Origin: Sabulibacter ruber
GTDB lineage: Bacteria > Bacteroidota > Bacteroidia > Cytophagales > Hymenobacteraceae
Length of the DNA stretch: 64,000 nt
Direction of reading: 5' to 3'
Assembly: GCF_017355955.1 (NCBI RefSeq)
Contig: NZ_JAFFID010000003.1
Coordinates: 434,001-498,000, forward strand
Made by a program: the position numbers and the translations under genes. Below, piece after piece: positions 28,013-36,760 of the stretch (position 1 is its first letter; every line of letters begins with the position of its first letter). A model generated the notes under the pieces. That model made no database searches, was not told where the DNA came from, and saw nothing but the letters and a program-made list of their open reading frames with translations.

Positions 28013-28378
28013 ATGCCTTTGAACCACCATTACAACAAGAACCTGAAGCCATTTGCCAGAGCAAATTGGTCAGATTCTACTAAGGCAGAAGTTAGGTTAT
28101 GGTGTGAGGTGCTGAGCAAAGGCAGATTGGGATACACCTTTTTAAGGCAGCGCCCGGTAGACAGGTTCATCGCTGACTTCATGTGCCGGGAACTGAAATT
28201 GATTATTGAAGTAGACGGGTACTCTCATCACTTCAAAACAGAGGAAGACAAAGTGCGAGACAAAGTTTTAGCAGAGTTAGGATTCACGGTCTTAAGGTTT
28301 ACCGATGAAGAGGTGAGAAAAGACATCACTAATGTGCAAAGGTCAGTTGAACACTGGATTGGGGAAAATAAGCCCTAA
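28013..28378 (+). CDS. DUF559 endonuclease-like protein
   Basis: 121 residues. ARANWSDSTKAEVRLWCEVL (T-x-x-E-x-x-LW type start), LGYTFLRQRPVDRFIADFMC and LKLIIEVDGYSHH give the D-F ... E-V-D-G nuclease core related to very-short-patch-repair endonucleases. FTVLRFTDEEVRKDI and HWI follow, as in the family. It sits between the ATP-grasp gene and the alpha-E gene, is bracketed by a 45-bp direct repeat, and interrupts an otherwise tight gene set. That points to insertion of a small mobile or selfish unit. The enzyme's target is unknown. Confidence 0.85.
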   Translation: MPLNHHYNKNLKPFARANWSDSTKAEVRLWCEVLSKGRLGYTFLRQRPVDRFIADFMCRELKLIIEVDGYSHHFKTEEDKVRDKVLAELGFTVLRFTDEEVRKDITNVQRSVEHWIGENKP

Positions 28379-28418
28379 ACAAAAGGCTTGAAAATAACAG
28401 ACGTGACCAGAGGGAAGT

Positions 28419-28463
28419 TGATCAGCAAAAGAAAGTCATCCCCCTACCCCCTTCAAAGGGGGA
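28419..28463. repeat. Direct repeat right of the DUF559 cassette
   Basis: TGATCAGCAAAAGAAAG followed by the CCCCCTACCCCC/GGGGG palindrome. One mismatch to 27819-27863. Confidence 0.8.
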
Positions 28464-28554
28464 CCATCAGATTTAGTAAAACGAAATCAAATCTCATTCC
28501 TGACGCAGACCTCAGGAATTCAAATTAAACACGAACACAAACAAAAAACGATAC

Positions 28555-29508
28555 ATGCTTTCAAGAATTGGAAACAGCTTGTTTTGGATGGGGCGCTACA
28601 TTGAGCGGGCCGAACACATTGCCCGGTACACGCGGGTACAATATGTGTCTTCTGTAGATGCGCCGCTGGGCCAGAGCCGGGAATTGATTTTGGAATCCAT
28701 CCTGGAAATGGCGGGCAGCAAAGAGGCGTATTTTGGGGTGCATGACAAGCTGGAAGACGATAAGGTCATTGATTTCATCACCATTTCAGAATCAAACCAG
28801 TTCTCTGTTCACAGTTACATAGGCCGCATACGCGAGAATGCCCGCGGGTCCCGTGACAGCATTTCCATTGAATTATGGGAAGCTATCAACCGGTTTTACC
28901 ACAAGGCAAACGAGCTGCTGACCTCAGAAATGGCCGCCGAGGAGATAGAGTTCTTTTCGCGCAGGGTTGAGGAGAACAGCTACATTACCAAGGGCTACAT
29001 TGAAAACACGCTGCTCCACAATGATGTATGGATGCTTATCTCCCTGGGCATGCACCTGGAGCGCGCCATCCAGGTGATCCGCATTTTGCAAACCAAACTC
29101 AGTGACATTGAAAAGTTTGAGTTCCTGAAGCAGGGCAGCGCCCTGGAAAACTACCAGTGGAGCACTACCCTCAAAAGCACCGAGGCCTTTGACATGTTCA
29201 TGCGCTGCCACAAAACCAGTCCTACCCGGTCTCATGTGTTAGATTTTTTGCTTTTTGATACCCAGTTTCCTAAGTCTGTTGCGTATAGCATGGAGTGGAT
29301 TAAGAAATGCATTGAGGGAATCTCTTTTCAGCAGGAAGAAAGCCGCAAGGAGTCCCTGGAGTTTATGGCCGGAAAACTGGCCTGCCGCTTCCAGTACTTA
29401 ACCATTGAAGAAGTAGATGACCGGGCCACCCAGTTCCTGAGCCGGACACTGGGCAATATTTATGAGCTGGCCAACCTACTAGACGTTAAATATCTTAAGT
29501 ACCATTGA
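28555..29508 (+). CDS. Alpha-E domain protein
   Basis: 317 residues, all helical in appearance. It starts MLSRIGNSLFWMGRYIERAE, the family signature, followed by HIARYTRVQY. VRRIRENAR-like (IGRIRENARGSRDSIS) and HNDVWMLISLGMHLERAIQ are further conserved blocks. Alpha-E proteins accompany circularly permuted ATP-grasp enzymes and transglutaminases; their biochemical role is not established. It is followed after 22 bases by the transglutaminase gene, so the two are co-transcribed. Confidence 0.92.
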   Translation: MLSRIGNSLFWMGRYIERAEHIARYTRVQYVSSVDAPLGQSRELILESILEMAGSKEAYFGVHDKLEDDKVIDFITISESNQFSVHSYIGRIRENARGSRDSISIELWEAINRFYHKANELLTSEMAAEEIEFFSRRVEENSYITKGYIENTLLHNDVWMLISLGMHLERAIQVIRILQTKLSDIEKFEFLKQGSALENYQWSTTLKSTEAFDMFMRCHKTSPTRSHVLDFLLFDTQFPKSVAYSMEWIKKCIEGISFQQEESRKESLEFMAGKLACRFQYLTIEEVDDRATQFLSRTLGNIYELANLLDVKYLKYH

Positions 29509-29530
29509 TGCCAGTTTTGGTCTTTCATGT

Positions 29531-30424
29531 ATGAAAACAGATTACGAGGTGGTATACAAAACCCACAACACGTATGAAGAAAATGTGAGGGAGGCCTTCT
29601 TTTCTTTTTTAATTCTACCCTGCCAGAATGAAAGCCAGGTAGTGCGCAGCGTGTCCTGGAGCAACTCACTGGAGGCAGAAACCTTTCAGCATACCAACCC
29701 ATTCGGGTTTGAGGCGATTAACCTGCATACGGTAGAGCCTTTCAATGCCTTTGAGTTTCAGATGCGGGCCATTGTGGAGAAGCGCATGACCTGGTTTCCC
29801 ATAGACGGCCTTTTGCCTGTAGAGGAAGAGCAGCGCCAGCTCCAGGACCACTTGTTTTACCTGGAAAACCACCTATACCTGGGGTTTGCCCACTACACCC
29901 GCATACAGGAGGAATACCGCAGCAAACTGCTGATGCGCGAGCCCCAGCAAACTGTGTATGATTACCTGCAGAAACTGTGCACCTTCACCTATGAACTGCT
30001 TGAGTTTGACCCCGAGCCTACGCATGTGTGTACATCGGCCAACGAGGTGCTCAAGTTAGGTCGCGGCGTGTGCCAGGATTACACCCATTTGTTTATTGGC
30101 ATTGCGCGCCTGAACAAAATCCCGTGCCGGTATGTATCTGGCTACCTGAACCAGGGGCTTGACCTGGCCGGATCGGCGGTGATGCACGCCTGGGCCGAAG
30201 CCTACATTCCGGGTTTCGGGTGGCAGGGCTTTGACCCCACCAACAACCTGCTGGCTGATATGCACTACATCAAAGCCACGCATGGGTCAGATTACTCAGA
30301 CTGTAGCCCATTAAAGGGCACGCTTAAAACCAACGGAAAGCAAAAAACCAGGTACGGGGTGCAGGTGCATCCGCTGCAGGAGGCAGAACCGGCCCAGCAA
30401 CAGCAACTGCAAACCACCCTCTAG
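29531..30424 (+). CDS. Transglutaminase-like cysteine protease family protein
   Basis: 297 residues. The N-terminal half is the bacterial transglutaminase-associated strand domain (YEVVYKTHNTYEENVREAFF). The catalytic half has LGRGVCQDYTHLFIGIARL (nucleophile Cys), SAVMHAWAEAYIPGFGW (His) and GFDPTNN (Asp), so the triad is complete. There is no signal peptide, consistent with a cytoplasmic peptidase or amidotransferase. Together with the ATP-grasp and alpha-E proteins it forms the predicted amide-ligation/cleavage system known from comparative genomics. Confidence 0.92.
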   Translation: MKTDYEVVYKTHNTYEENVREAFFSFLILPCQNESQVVRSVSWSNSLEAETFQHTNPFGFEAINLHTVEPFNAFEFQMRAIVEKRMTWFPIDGLLPVEEEQRQLQDHLFYLENHLYLGFAHYTRIQEEYRSKLLMREPQQTVYDYLQKLCTFTYELLEFDPEPTHVCTSANEVLKLGRGVCQDYTHLFIGIARLNKIPCRYVSGYLNQGLDLAGSAVMHAWAEAYIPGFGWQGFDPTNNLLADMHYIKATHGSDYSDCSPLKGTLKTNGKQKTRYGVQVHPLQEAEPAQQQQLQTTL

Positions 30425-30487
30425 TGCCTAACCTGGCCATACCTCAGGCGTTTCAAAAACAAAGGCTTTCTGCTTAAACCCAAATCC

Positions 30488-31564
30488 ATGAAGACTTACC
30501 ACTGTACGTGCGGCAATAAATTATTTTTTGAGAACTCTTTCTGTCTGAACTGCAGCCGGGAGGTGGGCTGGTGCCCCGTCTGCGAGGGCATGCACGCCAT
30601 GGAACTGGATGGCAAAGGAGCCTACCACTGCACCAATCCCAGCTGTCAGGCGCATGTAGTAAAATGCTATAACTACGCTACCTACAACGTGTGTAACCGC
30701 ATGATTGAGGTACCCCAGTCACAGCAGCCTAACTTTGAGCAATTGTGCAGCTACTGCCAGCTTACAGAAACCATCCCTGATCTATCTGTGGAGGGCAATC
30801 CCCAGAAATGGTACAGCCTGGAGGCCGCCAAAAGACGTCTGCTTTATTTGCTGGATGAACTGGGCCTACCCTACGGGTCCAAAGCCGAGAAATTTGAACT
30901 GCCCCTCTCCTTTGACTTCAAAGAAGACATAAAAGCCTCGCCGGTCTTAGGCTGGATTGGGCTGGAGAAAGGAGAAAAAGTGTTTACCGGCCACGCCGAT
31001 GGCAAGATCACCATCAACTTAAGCGAGGCAGACCCTGTAGAGCGGGAAAAGCTTCGCGTTTCTTTTGGGGAGACCCACCGCACGCTCATCGGGCACTTCC
31101 GGCACGAGGTAGGCCATTACTACTGGCAGTTGCTGGTGCAGGGCAAAGACGAGGAAGCCTACAAGGCGGTATTTGGGGACCATGAAAACCCCACGTACAG
31201 CGAGGCCATGGACCAGTACTACAAGAATGGCCCTAAACCCGACTGGCAGAAAAGCTACATCAGCGCATACGCCACCATGCACTCCTGGGAAGACTTCGCC
31301 GAGACCTGGGGTACCTACCTGGACATGATGGCCGTGCTGGACACCGCCGAGAACCATGACCTCCTGGAACTACCCTCCGAAGACCTGGTAGACTCCCAGC
31401 TGGAAACCATGCTCAGCCGCTACGCAGACCTAAGCCTGAAAGTGAACGAAGTAAACCGCTCCCTGGGCCTCCCAGACCTACTACCCGAAACCTTCTCAGA
31501 ACCGGTCGTAGAAAAGCTGACCTACATCCACCGCCTCATTCAACGGAACAGGAAGCATAAGTAG
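30488..31564 (+). CDS. Zinc-ribbon metallopeptidase of the amidoligase operon
   Basis: 358 residues. The N-terminus has an array of Cys pairs (CTCGNKLFFENSFCLNCSRE, CPVCEG, then CSYC) that should bind two or more zinc ions. The peptidase part contains HFRHEVGHYYWQ, an H-E-x-x-H zincin site, with SWEDFAETWGTYLDMM further down as the likely third-ligand helix. It belongs to the putative zinc-binding metallopeptidase family that accompanies ATP-grasp/alpha-E/transglutaminase sets. It follows the transglutaminase by 63 bases on the same strand. Substrate unknown. Confidence 0.88.
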   Translation: MKTYHCTCGNKLFFENSFCLNCSREVGWCPVCEGMHAMELDGKGAYHCTNPSCQAHVVKCYNYATYNVCNRMIEVPQSQQPNFEQLCSYCQLTETIPDLSVEGNPQKWYSLEAAKRRLLYLLDELGLPYGSKAEKFELPLSFDFKEDIKASPVLGWIGLEKGEKVFTGHADGKITINLSEADPVEREKLRVSFGETHRTLIGHFRHEVGHYYWQLLVQGKDEEAYKAVFGDHENPTYSEAMDQYYKNGPKPDWQKSYISAYATMHSWEDFAETWGTYLDMMAVLDTAENHDLLELPSEDLVDSQLETMLSRYADLSLKVNEVNRSLGLPDLLPETFSEPVVEKLTYIHRLIQRNRKHK

Positions 31565-31654
31565 CCTTCAGGCATTCAGTTTAGTTATAAATTCAACTCG
31601 GTTATAAACTTGCCTAGCTTCACATAACTGGTGGCGCTCTCAAACCTGCCCTCC

Positions 31655-31693
31655 AAACATGCCGCAAGTTTGCAACTTGCGGCATGTTTTTTT
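31655..31693 (+). terminator. Strong hairpin with T-run after the amidoligase operon
   Basis: AAACATGCCGCAAGTT / AACTTGCGGCATGTTT, 16 perfect pairs with a 3-base loop, followed by TTTTCC. It begins 90 bases after the stop at 31564. Confidence 0.8.
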
Positions 31694-31725
31694 CCAGTTT
31701 GTAACTGGCGCCAGTTACAAACTGG
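31694..31725. repeat. Perfect 32-bp palindrome
   Basis: CCAGTTTGTAACTGGC is followed directly by its reverse complement, with no loop. The same CAGTTTG-AACTG motif recurs at 45.5 and 46.6 kb. Confidence 0.75.
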
Positions 31726-31782
31726 CTACTAAGTTGAGCCACAATTTTAAACTTGGGGTATGTATTGGCCACAAATTGAAGG

Positions 31783-31828
31783 AATCCGTTTATCGGCTGT
31801 TTTCACGTAAACAGCCGATAAACGGATT
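31783..31828. repeat. Perfect 20-bp inverted repeat
   Basis: AATCCGTTTATCGGCTGTTT, a 6-base loop, and the exact complement. Confidence 0.8.
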
Positions 31829-31858
31829 TCATTTTCAGATCAAATCAGTAATCCCCAC

Positions 31859-32090
31859 CGCTGGCGCGAGCCTCCGGCTCGTGTCCGCACGTGCTGCGAT
31901 TATAAAGCTTAACACTTAGTTGTCATCCTGAAAGGATCTTGTGAACAAACGGCTCTACCGTTTGTTCACAAGATCCTTTCAGGATGACAAACAGGAGGAG
32001 AGTCTCTTTCGGAATGAACCAGAATACGTAAGCTGGAACTTAATGAGATTCTGAATGCGTGCGGACACGAGCCGGAGGCTCGCGCCAGCG
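31859..32090. repeat. REP pair enclosing a 33-bp perfect hairpin
   Basis: Left REP 31859-31891 (CGCTGGCGCGAGCCTCCGGC...) and right REP 32058-32090 are exact reverse complements. Each unit is itself a hairpin (CGAGCC-TCC-GGCTCG). Between them, 31920-31990 holds a second inverted repeat with 33 perfect pairs and a 5-base loop. The REP unit is shared with 37.7-38.2 and 46.7 kb. Confidence 0.85.
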
Positions 32091-32110
32091 ACAAAGCCTG
32101 GAAGAAGGTT

Positions 32111-32146
32111 CTTTTAAGCCTCATTTTCAGAAAAAGGGCATAAAAC
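32111..32146. repeat. 36-bp interspersed palindrome, copy 14
   Basis: CTTTTAAGCC ... GCATAAAAC with core TTTTCAGAAAA. Confidence 0.6.
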
Positions 32147-32292
32147 GTACTTTCTCCTTATAAATGATGCCAGATAATCAGAGCAGCTATAAACCAAGCC
32201 AAATTAACTATTTAGCAAGCTTGTAACTTGTAGCAGCAATTGTTGTAAGCACCACCAAATAAAATACTTGCCTGTAGGCCAAGACTCATCCC

Positions 32293-33402
32293 TTACTGTT
32301 TCAACAAGCCCTGAAAGAAAGGTGTTACTTCCTGGGCCATGACGCCATGTTCTGCCACGCTGGGGTGACCGGTGCAGCCGGTGGCTTGCATGGGTTTGAA
32401 GAAGAACACGGCAACTGGTTTGTCTGCTAGGTAAGAGGCATCTACCTGTTGTTTGATGGCCGTAAGGCAGTTTTCCAGTTTCTGCCTTTTGGGGCCGTTC
32501 AGCATGGGGCTGCTCAACAGGGTAATTCTGGCTTTTGGGTAGTGTGACTTCACGTTCTTCACAAAACTAACGTAAGCCTGCACAAAGCTGGCACTGTCGA
32601 AGGGTAGGCGGGGGTTCTTGCCGTCTCCATCGCTGAAGTCGTTGGTGCCCAGGGCAATGCTCACAATCTGGGGCGTGAACTTAGTGAAATCCCAACGTTG
32701 GGTGTTTTTGGCCTGGAAATCTATTTTCTCAAACACTTGGGGTAGAGCGGGTCCGTTGTTGTTCCAGTTGCGGTAAGCGCCGTACCCGCTCACGCTGCTT
32801 AACACAAAATTCGCTTTTACGGCACGGGCTACGCGCGGGCCGTAGGCCATGTAGGCGTTGTGCTGGTCGTGGTACTCCCCGGTACCGCAGGGCACCTCAG
32901 AGGGATCGGCGGCGGCTCCGCAGGTAATGCTGTTCCCGATAAACTCAATCAAGGGGGCTTCCTGTCTTTTCACAGCGGTCAAGTTGGGCCCAAGCACCTT
33001 CTCAAGCACCAGGGCACCAGTATGCGCCTCGGTGGTTTTGTACAGCCATACGGTGTGCTTGCCTCCGGCAGGGGCAGAAATCACCACGGTGTCTTGCAGG
33101 CCATCAATCCGTACCCGTTTCTGGTACGCTCCGTCTACTTCATACTGCAGATAGGTGTGCCCGCCGGCCCAGGGAGCAGAGGCAATTACGCGGGCCTCGG
33201 GGCCTTCAAAACTGAACCCCACGTGTGCCGCAGACGTGATCAGTTCCAGGTTTTGGGCGTTGTTCACCTGGTATCTTCCCACCGGCTGCAAGGCGTTGGC
33301 GGGCAGTTCCTGGAACGGAGTTCCGGTCTCGGTTTTCATGGTGGTACAGCCACCGGTAAAAGCAAACAGGACGGCTGCCAGGAGAGCGTATCTGGGTTTC
33401 AT
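32293..33402 (-). CDS. CE2-type SGNH esterase, lipoprotein
   Basis: 369 residues. The signal FAFTGGC makes it a lipoprotein. An N-terminal jelly-roll domain (about 40-140) precedes an SGNH hydrolase domain: IEFIGNSITCG (nucleophile Ser), a Gly block, IALGTNDFSDGD (Asn), and CTGHPSVAEHGVMA (His; the preceding Asp is replaced by Gly-His context). This two-domain order is that of carbohydrate esterase family 2, which deacetylates xylan or gluco-oligosaccharides. CE2 members often use a Ser-His dyad, which would suit the missing Asp. Substrate inferred from the family. Confidence 0.87.
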   Translation of the reverse strand: MKPRYALLAAVLFAFTGGCTTMKTETGTPFQELPANALQPVGRYQVNNAQNLELITSAAHVGFSFEGPEARVIASAPWAGGHTYLQYEVDGAYQKRVRIDGLQDTVVISAPAGGKHTVWLYKTTEAHTGALVLEKVLGPNLTAVKRQEAPLIEFIGNSITCGAAADPSEVPCGTGEYHDQHNAYMAYGPRVARAVKANFVLSSVSGYGAYRNWNNNGPALPQVFEKIDFQAKNTQRWDFTKFTPQIVSIALGTNDFSDGDGKNPRLPFDSASFVQAYVSFVKNVKSHYPKARITLLSSPMLNGPKRQKLENCLTAIKQQVDASYLADKPVAVFFFKPMQATGCTGHPSVAEHGVMAQEVTPFFQGLLKQ

Positions 33403-33515
33403 AGAAGTTTGGTCAGGGTAGATTCTACAAGAATAATGATATTCTGGTGGGTTTCCATGCCCTGAGGTAGAAACCTCTTTTCAGGAAATAGCCTTCTACT
33501 TCCAAAGTAAAAAAG

Positions 33516-33551
33516 AAGCCCGTTTGCCCAAACGGTCAGGCAAACGGGCTT
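33516..33551 (-). terminator. Terminator of the MscS gene
   Basis: AAGCCCGTTTGCC / GGCAAACGGGCTT, 13 perfect pairs, 25 bases past the stop at 33577, followed by a T-run on the minus strand. Confidence 0.8.
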
Positions 33552-33576
33552 TCATAAGAAGAATGGCAGGTACTGG

Positions 33577-35385
33577 TTAAGACTCCCTGGACGGGTACTG
33601 AATGGTATTCCTCAGGCTTTGGATGCGCTCTGGCTTGAAACTGGGCAGTTGCAGGTCATTGGCGGCGCGCCATTGCTTTACCTTCTCCTCAGCGGCCTGC
33701 GTTTTTTCTTCTGATTTACCAGTATCACGCCCCAGGTAAATGGTTTGAGAAGGATAAGCGAAACCGGTTCCGCTGGCTTCTACCACGTCCATCATGCGCA
33801 GCAGCAGGTCCTCCTGAATCTCAAGGAATTCATTATAATCGGCGGTCATCACGTAGGAGAACACTTCCAGGTTGAAGGCCGAAGCTCCGATTCCTACAAA
33901 CCGCACCCTCGCCGACTCAGGGTCAATTTTGGGATGCGCGTACAGGATAGACCTAAGCTCCACCAGCAGATACCGGATCTGCTCTGGCGTGGTATCGCAG
34001 CGGATGCCAAACGTGGGATGGAACCAGACGCGGTCGCGGTGGGCGTAGTTCTCAATGCGCTGGGAGGAGAAATCGCCGTTGGGAATGGTGACCACCGTGC
34101 GGTCATTGGTGCGGATGCGGGTAGAACGCATGCCAATGGACTCTACCGTCCCCACCGTTTCGCCTACCTTACAGAAATCGCCCACCCTAATGGGCTGATC
34201 GGCGATGAGCGTCACGCTGCCCACAAAGTTCTCCACGGTTTTCTGCGCACCCAGGGCCAGGGCGATACCACCAATCCCCAGGGCGGCCAAACCGGTGGTT
34301 ACGTCAAAACCGAGGGTGCTCAGGAAACCGATCACCCCGAAGGCGATCACCGCAATTTTGGCCCCGCGCCGCAGGAACAGCACCGCCGAGAGTCCGGCCA
34401 TGTTTCCGCGGCGGGTTAAGCTCCGCTCAAAGAACTGGGTCATGACATCAATCAATCGCCAGAGGAGCAACAGAACGGCCACCATGCCCACAATGATGGT
34501 TAACTGGCTGAATCGCTGCCGCACAATGATGGAGATACCTACCCATTGGTTAGTAGCCACAAAGATCCACACGGCCAGGTACAACTGGAACGGTAAGGTA
34601 AATGCGCTGATGAGGTGAGCGATGTGCTCTTCCCGCGCCCGGTGCCAGGTTGTCTTCAGCAAAAACACCCCCAACCGAATGATGAGCCAGGCCAAAGCAT
34701 AGGCTCCTACCGCAATGATGAGCACCGCCAGCCAATGGCCAATAGGCACCCCCTCCCACTTCTTCTCTACCACTACGTTGGGCATCACCCTATCGGCGAG
34801 GGGCTTGGAGGCCTGCTCAATGACCACCGGAATGCGCTGCACCGTTTGCGAGGAAAACAGCCAGATGGGGCCGCCTTCGGGTCCTTCGGTTTTTTCCAGG
34901 ATCAGGTCAAAGGTCTCACCGTTGATGGTGGCGTTCCCCACCCGCTCCAGGTTGGGACCCAGGTTATCATCCTCGGCCCCGCCGGGAGTATCATTGATGA
35001 GGGCATACGGCACAATCTCACCGCCCTGGTCCAGCAGGCGCTGCAAGGCATGGGCCAACTTGGCGCCCTGCTGCTCTTGTTGCAGGGTGCTGTCCAGGTT
35101 CAGGTACAGGGCGGCTTTGTTGTAATCTTCCTCGGAGATAGCCCTGATGAACCCCTGCACAGTTCCCCGGGGCGTTCTTCTTCCCAGGGAGTCCTGGGGC
35201 CACTGGGGTTCTACGGCTGCGGTGGTGTCGCTGGCCTGCTCCTGGGTTTGCGCCTGGGCCAAAGCTTGATCAGGCACGGTGCACAGGCTTGTCAGGAACA
35301 GCGCCAGGAAAAAGATTCTGGCCAGGCCAGCACGTTGATTTTTAAAGTTCACTAAGCGGATAGACAAAGGCATTTGAAGGGTCAT
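33577..35385 (-). CDS. Mechanosensitive ion channel, MscS family
   Basis: 602 residues. A signal or first TM, IFFLALFLTSLCTVP, precedes a periplasmic domain of about 150 residues, then four to five membrane segments (VLIIAVGAYALAWLIIRLGV, IVGMVAVLLLLWRLI and others). The pore helix and beta domain are clear: GLAALGIGGIALALGAQKTV, DQPIRVGDFCKV, TRIRTNDRTVVTIPNGDFSS. The C-terminal MscS alpha/beta part and a charged tail follow. Such channels open under hypo-osmotic stress. Met5 (35373) is an alternative start. A good terminator lies downstream. Confidence 0.92.
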   Translation of the reverse strand: MTLQMPLSIRLVNFKNQRAGLARIFFLALFLTSLCTVPDQALAQAQTQEQASDTTAAVEPQWPQDSLGRRTPRGTVQGFIRAISEEDYNKAALYLNLDSTLQQEQQGAKLAHALQRLLDQGGEIVPYALINDTPGGAEDDNLGPNLERVGNATINGETFDLILEKTEGPEGGPIWLFSSQTVQRIPVVIEQASKPLADRVMPNVVVEKKWEGVPIGHWLAVLIIAVGAYALAWLIIRLGVFLLKTTWHRAREEHIAHLISAFTLPFQLYLAVWIFVATNQWVGISIIVRQRFSQLTIIVGMVAVLLLLWRLIDVMTQFFERSLTRRGNMAGLSAVLFLRRGAKIAVIAFGVIGFLSTLGFDVTTGLAALGIGGIALALGAQKTVENFVGSVTLIADQPIRVGDFCKVGETVGTVESIGMRSTRIRTNDRTVVTIPNGDFSSQRIENYAHRDRVWFHPTFGIRCDTTPEQIRYLLVELRSILYAHPKIDPESARVRFVGIGASAFNLEVFSYVMTADYNEFLEIQEDLLLRMMDVVEASGTGFAYPSQTIYLGRDTGKSEEKTQAAEEKVKQWRAANDLQLPSFKPERIQSLRNTIQYPSRES

Positions 35386-35557
35386 GGAATGCTTTTGAGG
35401 TTAAAAGAATGGCAGAATGGTCTGAAAACGGCGTGGCCGCTTTTGGTTCTCTCCCATAGGTTACGTACTAACCCGCCTCAAACGTTACCTTAGAAAGGAT
35501 ATAACCGGTAACACCCACGCCTTCTTTGTGCTGAAAATCCCTCTAAACGCACCCGCT

Positions 35558-35594
35558 GTTTCTCTCCTGTTTTCTGAAAAACAGTCCCGAAAAG
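35558..35594. repeat. 36-bp interspersed palindrome, copy 15
   Basis: GTTTCTCTCC ... CCGAAAAG with core TTTTCTGAAAAA, upstream of the MscS gene. Confidence 0.5.
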
Positions 35595-35740
35595 GGTTGA
35601 GGACAACAGAGAATCCACGACCCTTCTGCAAGAAGGTATTGGTACTAGAAAGGCAAATCGTTTCATAAGAATCCTCCACTCTGCTGCTTAGCGCAAGGGG
35701 GTTTCTGCTGCCAACATCGGTGTAAAACCCGTTTTAACAG

Positions 35741-35780
35741 CAAAGCCCGTTTGTACCAACAGGAGTAAAAACGGGCTTTG
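35741..35780 (-). terminator. Hairpin downstream of the YD-like lipoprotein gene
   Basis: CAAAGCCCGTTT pairs with the right arm ending AACGGGCTTTG (minor imperfections), about 100 bases past the stop at 35879. Confidence 0.6.
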
Positions 35781-35814
35781 TCTTTAGCTTTCAGGTGAAG
35801 CTTTGCTAACCTCT

Positions 35815-35850
35815 GTTTTCAGGTTAGTTTAAGAGAAACAGGCTGAAATC
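35815..35850. repeat. 36-bp interspersed palindrome, copy 16
   Basis: GTTTTCAGGT ... GGCTGAAATC, 29 bases after the stop of the lipoprotein gene at 35879. Confidence 0.55.
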
Positions 35851-35878
35851 ACCTGTGAACAACATAAAGATCAGCTAC

Positions 35879-36760
35879 TTACTCGCAGACATAGTCAAAG
35901 ACGGTAGTGGTACCATCGGCCCCGGTCCGTATCACGGGTCGGTTCTGGTCTGAGTAGGTATGGGTGTAACTACGGGAGAAATTGAAGCTGGCCAGATTGA
36001 AGGTTCCGGGTCCTTTCTGGGTACCTTCCAGGGTGGTTTCGGAGGTGACCGTTACCGAGTTATTCTTGGACAAGGTTGCGGCCAGGGAGTTAGGATTGGT
36101 GTAAAGCAGATACGGGATTTCGTGCAGCGGATTGATTTTATCATCATGGGTATACCGCACATTGATCACAATGTCATTCAGGATTTCCGACTCTCTGGAA
36201 GAAAGCACGCGGTACTCCCGGCTCCTGACCAGGTTGTCTTTCTCATCATAGATGTAGGTTGCATCGCCAATCAACAGGGGCGTCTGGGTTACCAGGAGGT
36301 AGTTCCTGACCGTGATGATCTGCTTTTGCGCATTGTAGCCCAACTCCCGGGCAGAATGGAGGCGCAGGGTACCATCGGGCCTTTCCATGTACCAGTTGAT
36401 TTTTCTCAGCAGGTCCTGGTCATCATACTCAAAGGTATAGTACTGCACCTCTTTGCCTTTATCCAGGAAAAGCGTTCTGGATACCCTGCCCCGGGCATCA
36501 TACTCGGCTACAATGTTCAGGGTAGTGGGCGTGGGCAGGTTGGTGGTTTCATTGATCACCAACAGGCGGTCATCGCCATAGACAAACTCGCGGGTTTGCG
36601 CAAAGCCAGTACTAGGGTTGTTGAATACCTCCCGGGTGATGTAACAGGCGCTCTCCTCCTCTACCACAGGTTCAGGATCCTTTTCTTTGTCTTTGCTACA
36701 ATTCACCGTCAGGAAGGAAAGAGCAAACAGAACGACACCAAGGCGTAAAGTTTTTATCAT
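35879..36760 (-). CDS. Lipoprotein with YD/RHS-like strand repeats
   Basis: 293 residues. The signal LSFLTVNC is followed by SKDKEKDPEPVVEEE, a charged linker. The mature part has repeated short units of the form YDARGRVSRTLF, YDDQDLLRKINWY, YNAQKQIITVRNY, YDEKDNLVRSREY, spaced 30-40 residues, which resemble YD or MORN-like strand pairs of many Bacteroidota surface lipoproteins (DUF4595-like). It ends VFDYVCE. The role is unknown; binding or structural function is inferred. A possible -7 box TATTTTTG lies at 36810-36803. Confidence 0.7.
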   Translation of the reverse strand: MIKTLRLGVVLFALSFLTVNCSKDKEKDPEPVVEEESACYITREVFNNPSTGFAQTREFVYGDDRLLVINETTNLPTPTTLNIVAEYDARGRVSRTLFLDKGKEVQYYTFEYDDQDLLRKINWYMERPDGTLRLHSARELGYNAQKQIITVRNYLLVTQTPLLIGDATYIYDEKDNLVRSREYRVLSSRESEILNDIVINVRYTHDDKINPLHEIPYLLYTNPNSLAATLSKNNSVTVTSETTLEGTQKGPGTFNLASFNFSRSYTHTYSDQNRPVIRTGADGTTTVFDYVCE

